6,888 bases of DNA from contig JAJRXE010000522.1 of NCBI GenBank assembly GCA_024276455.1, positions 1 through 6,888 on the forward strand, given 5' to 3'. The position numbers and the translations under genes were made by a program. Within the stretch, counting starts at the first letter, position 1. Each line of letters opens with the position of its first letter. The stretch comes from Calditrichota bacterium. GTDB taxonomy: Bacteria > Calditrichota > Calditrichia > RBG-13-44-9. Positions 5,692-6,888 of this stretch are shown here, piece after piece. Under the pieces are notes generated by a model. The model had not been told where the DNA came from and ran no database searches. It saw nothing but the letters and a program-made list of their open reading frames with translations.

Positions 5692-6747
5692 TTACTGACC
5701 ATGAATAATATATGAATTTTTTCCATCCATGGCTAAAAAGAACACTTCCTTACAGTCACTCCAGGTCCCTTGGATAAAACAATTCTCCAATCCATTAACT
5801 GGTTTTAATTTTTGCCAGTCATCTCCATTGAAATGATAAATAGTACCGTGATTTCCAGTAGCAAAAATATTATTTTCTGATGTACCGAAAATGCGGGATA
5901 TTAGTAAATCAGAATGAATTTTAATCCATTTTCCATGCTCATATTTAAAAGCTCCCCTTTTTGCACTATATAATTTCCCTCCAATATTGGCCAGATAATT
6001 CCCGAAATGAGGACGGGGGGCGTAGGGAGAATCCACCGTAGAATCGATGATACTCCATTTCAAACCGTCATAATGATACAGGTAATATGCCACACTGTCA
6101 CGCGGCTCCACTAAATCCAACTTCAAAGCGGTAGCATAAATATCATCCGCCGCCAGACCCGCCATGCGAGTAAAATAAATTTTAGGATGATGGGGTTTCT
6201 CATACTCCACTTCCTGCCAATCACCGTTAACAAGCCGGTAAATCTTATCAGCCCCGGCACACCAGAGATTAGACGGTTCACTCCCCCAAATACATGCGTA
6301 AGACCCTTCCTTATCCCAGCCAATATGCTCCCATTCCTTCCCGTTGTAATGCAAACAGCGGGTCAGGTATTTGCGCTCCCCGTTCGGGAAATGGTAACGT
6401 ACCGTCCCAACCACCCAGACATCATCCTTCGAAAAACCGAACACATCGTAATAATCCGCCGCTCCCTGTAAATCCTTCGCCGTAATCCACCAGTACCGTC
6501 CGTCGTAATGCCACACGGCATCGCTCCCCGTGTTGTTCAAACCGCAGGCATACACATCCCGGGCCGAAGAACCCCAGATGTCAAATAAATCCGTAGAATA
6601 ACTTCCCGGAAACCGCAGGGTGTCCACCGTCCATTTCAATTTACGGGGGTCTTTTGCCGCCGCCCCTTCCTCTATACCGGAGGGATTCTTCTCGCACTGC
6701 CACCACAGTACTATCCCGGATAAGAATAATATGATTAAATAACGCAT
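5692..6747 (-). CDS. Probable lipoprotein with a seven-bladed beta-propeller-like repeat
   Basis: This 351-residue protein has a short hydrophobic N-terminus (residues 2-16) ending at Cys18, followed by EKNPSG, a lipoprotein-style mature end common in FCB bacteria. The lipobox is atypical (LWWQ-C), so lipidation is probable rather than certain. The rest is about seven repeats of the pattern (D)IWGxSxxDVYxxG...xHYDGxxW. Repeat cores lie near residues 56-69 (DIWGSSARDVYACG), 101-114, 152-165, 194-207, 250-263, 285-298 and 327-341. Most are followed after a variable loop by a HYDG/HYNG/HFNG-x-x-W strand. This suggests a seven-bladed beta-propeller, a fold used for protein or glycan binding, with no catalytic motif visible. 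The ATG has a GAGGGAG ribosome-binding site. It is the first gene of a likely operon with the secreted hydrolase, 18 bases downstream. The function is unknown, and a surface-exposed binding role is inferred only. Confidence 0.65.
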   Translation of the reverse strand: MRYLIILFLSGIVLWWQCEKNPSGIEEGAAAKDPRKLKWTVDTLRFPGSYSTDLFDIWGSSARDVYACGLNNTGSDAVWHYDGRYWWITAKDLQGAADYYDVFGFSKDDVWVVGTVRYHFPNGERKYLTRCLHYNGKEWEHIGWDKEGSYACIWGSEPSNLWCAGADKIYRLVNGDWQEVEYEKPHHPKIYFTRMAGLAADDIYATALKLDLVEPRDSVAYYLYHYDGLKWSIIDSTVDSPYAPRPHFGNYLANIGGKLYSAKRGAFKYEHGKWIKIHSDLLISRIFGTSENNIFATGNHGTIYHFNGDDWQKLKPVNGLENCFIQGTWSDCKEVFFLAMDGKNSYIIHGQ

Positions 6748-6788
6748 CGCTCCCTCGAAGTTAAAATGGTTAAATACAGATACATTTT

Positions 6789-6817
6789 ATTATTTGTTCT
6801 ATATGAGGAGGTAAAAA
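6789..6817 (-). promoter_or_regulatory. Candidate promoter of the lipoprotein/hydrolase operon
   Basis: On the minus strand TTTTTA (6812-6817) and AATAAT (6789-6794) are 17 bases apart. The -10-like box matches the housekeeping consensus at five of six positions, and the -35-like box at only three. The stretch is strongly AT-rich, so chance matches are likely. The position, about 40 bases before the ATG, is suitable. Confidence 0.25.
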
Positions 6818-6870
6818 AGCGGTGGGGACCTGATAATAAAAATTGGAAAGGAGTTTAAGATAATAGGGAA

Positions 6871-6888
6871 TAGATAGATAGATAGATA
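6871..6888. repeat. TAGA tetranucleotide tract at the window edge
   Basis: Four perfect TAGA units plus TA run to the last base of the window, so the true length is unknown. The tract lies about 125 bases upstream of the lipoprotein start codon, behind the candidate promoter. Tetranucleotide tracts can change length by slippage. Any regulatory effect here is speculation. Confidence 0.7.

Overview
The window looks like chromosomal DNA from a Gram-negative bacterium of the FCB supergroup, most plausibly a Calditrichota/KSB1/Ignavibacteria-like lineage. The main clue is a C-terminal type IX secretion (T9SS) type A sorting domain with the hallmark NYPNPFNP motif. Two further clues agree: an exported outer-membrane beta-barrel with an NPAAL motif, and a probable lipoprotein whose mature end begins CEKNPSG. 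This placement is inferred from protein style, because the window holds no rRNA or other phylogenetic marker beyond Era.

All recognised genes lie on the minus strand, so transcription runs from high to low coordinates. At the right edge there is a TAGA tetranucleotide tract and an AT-rich upstream region with a candidate promoter. These lead into a two-gene unit: a probable beta-propeller lipoprotein (5692-6747), then a secreted CHAP/NlpC-P60-like cysteine hydrolase (4456-5673). The hydrolase's T9SS sorting domain (4187-4459) is out of frame. The likely cause is an 11-bp near-perfect tandem duplication at 4461-4482; removing either copy restores one 491-residue protein. A stem-loop at 4129-4156 can terminate this unit.

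The ribosome-assembly GTPase gene era follows (3138-4028) with its own candidate promoter. Next come a five-helix membrane protein that may be a distant SpoIIM/DUF95 relative (2358-2966), a HAD-superfamily phosphatase (1474-2166) and a PorV/FadL-like outer-membrane protein (263-1321). The intergenic gaps of 150-190 bases between these last genes contain no further gene that I can support.

The left 262 bases carry no gene. They hold three diverged copies of a palindromic REP-like element in alternating orientation, just downstream of the outer-membrane protein gene.

The era, HAD and membrane-protein genes are ordinary housekeeping or core genes. The more variable content is the cell-envelope and exported set. 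The most notable observation is the duplication-driven frameshift that separates a secreted hydrolase from its secretion signal.
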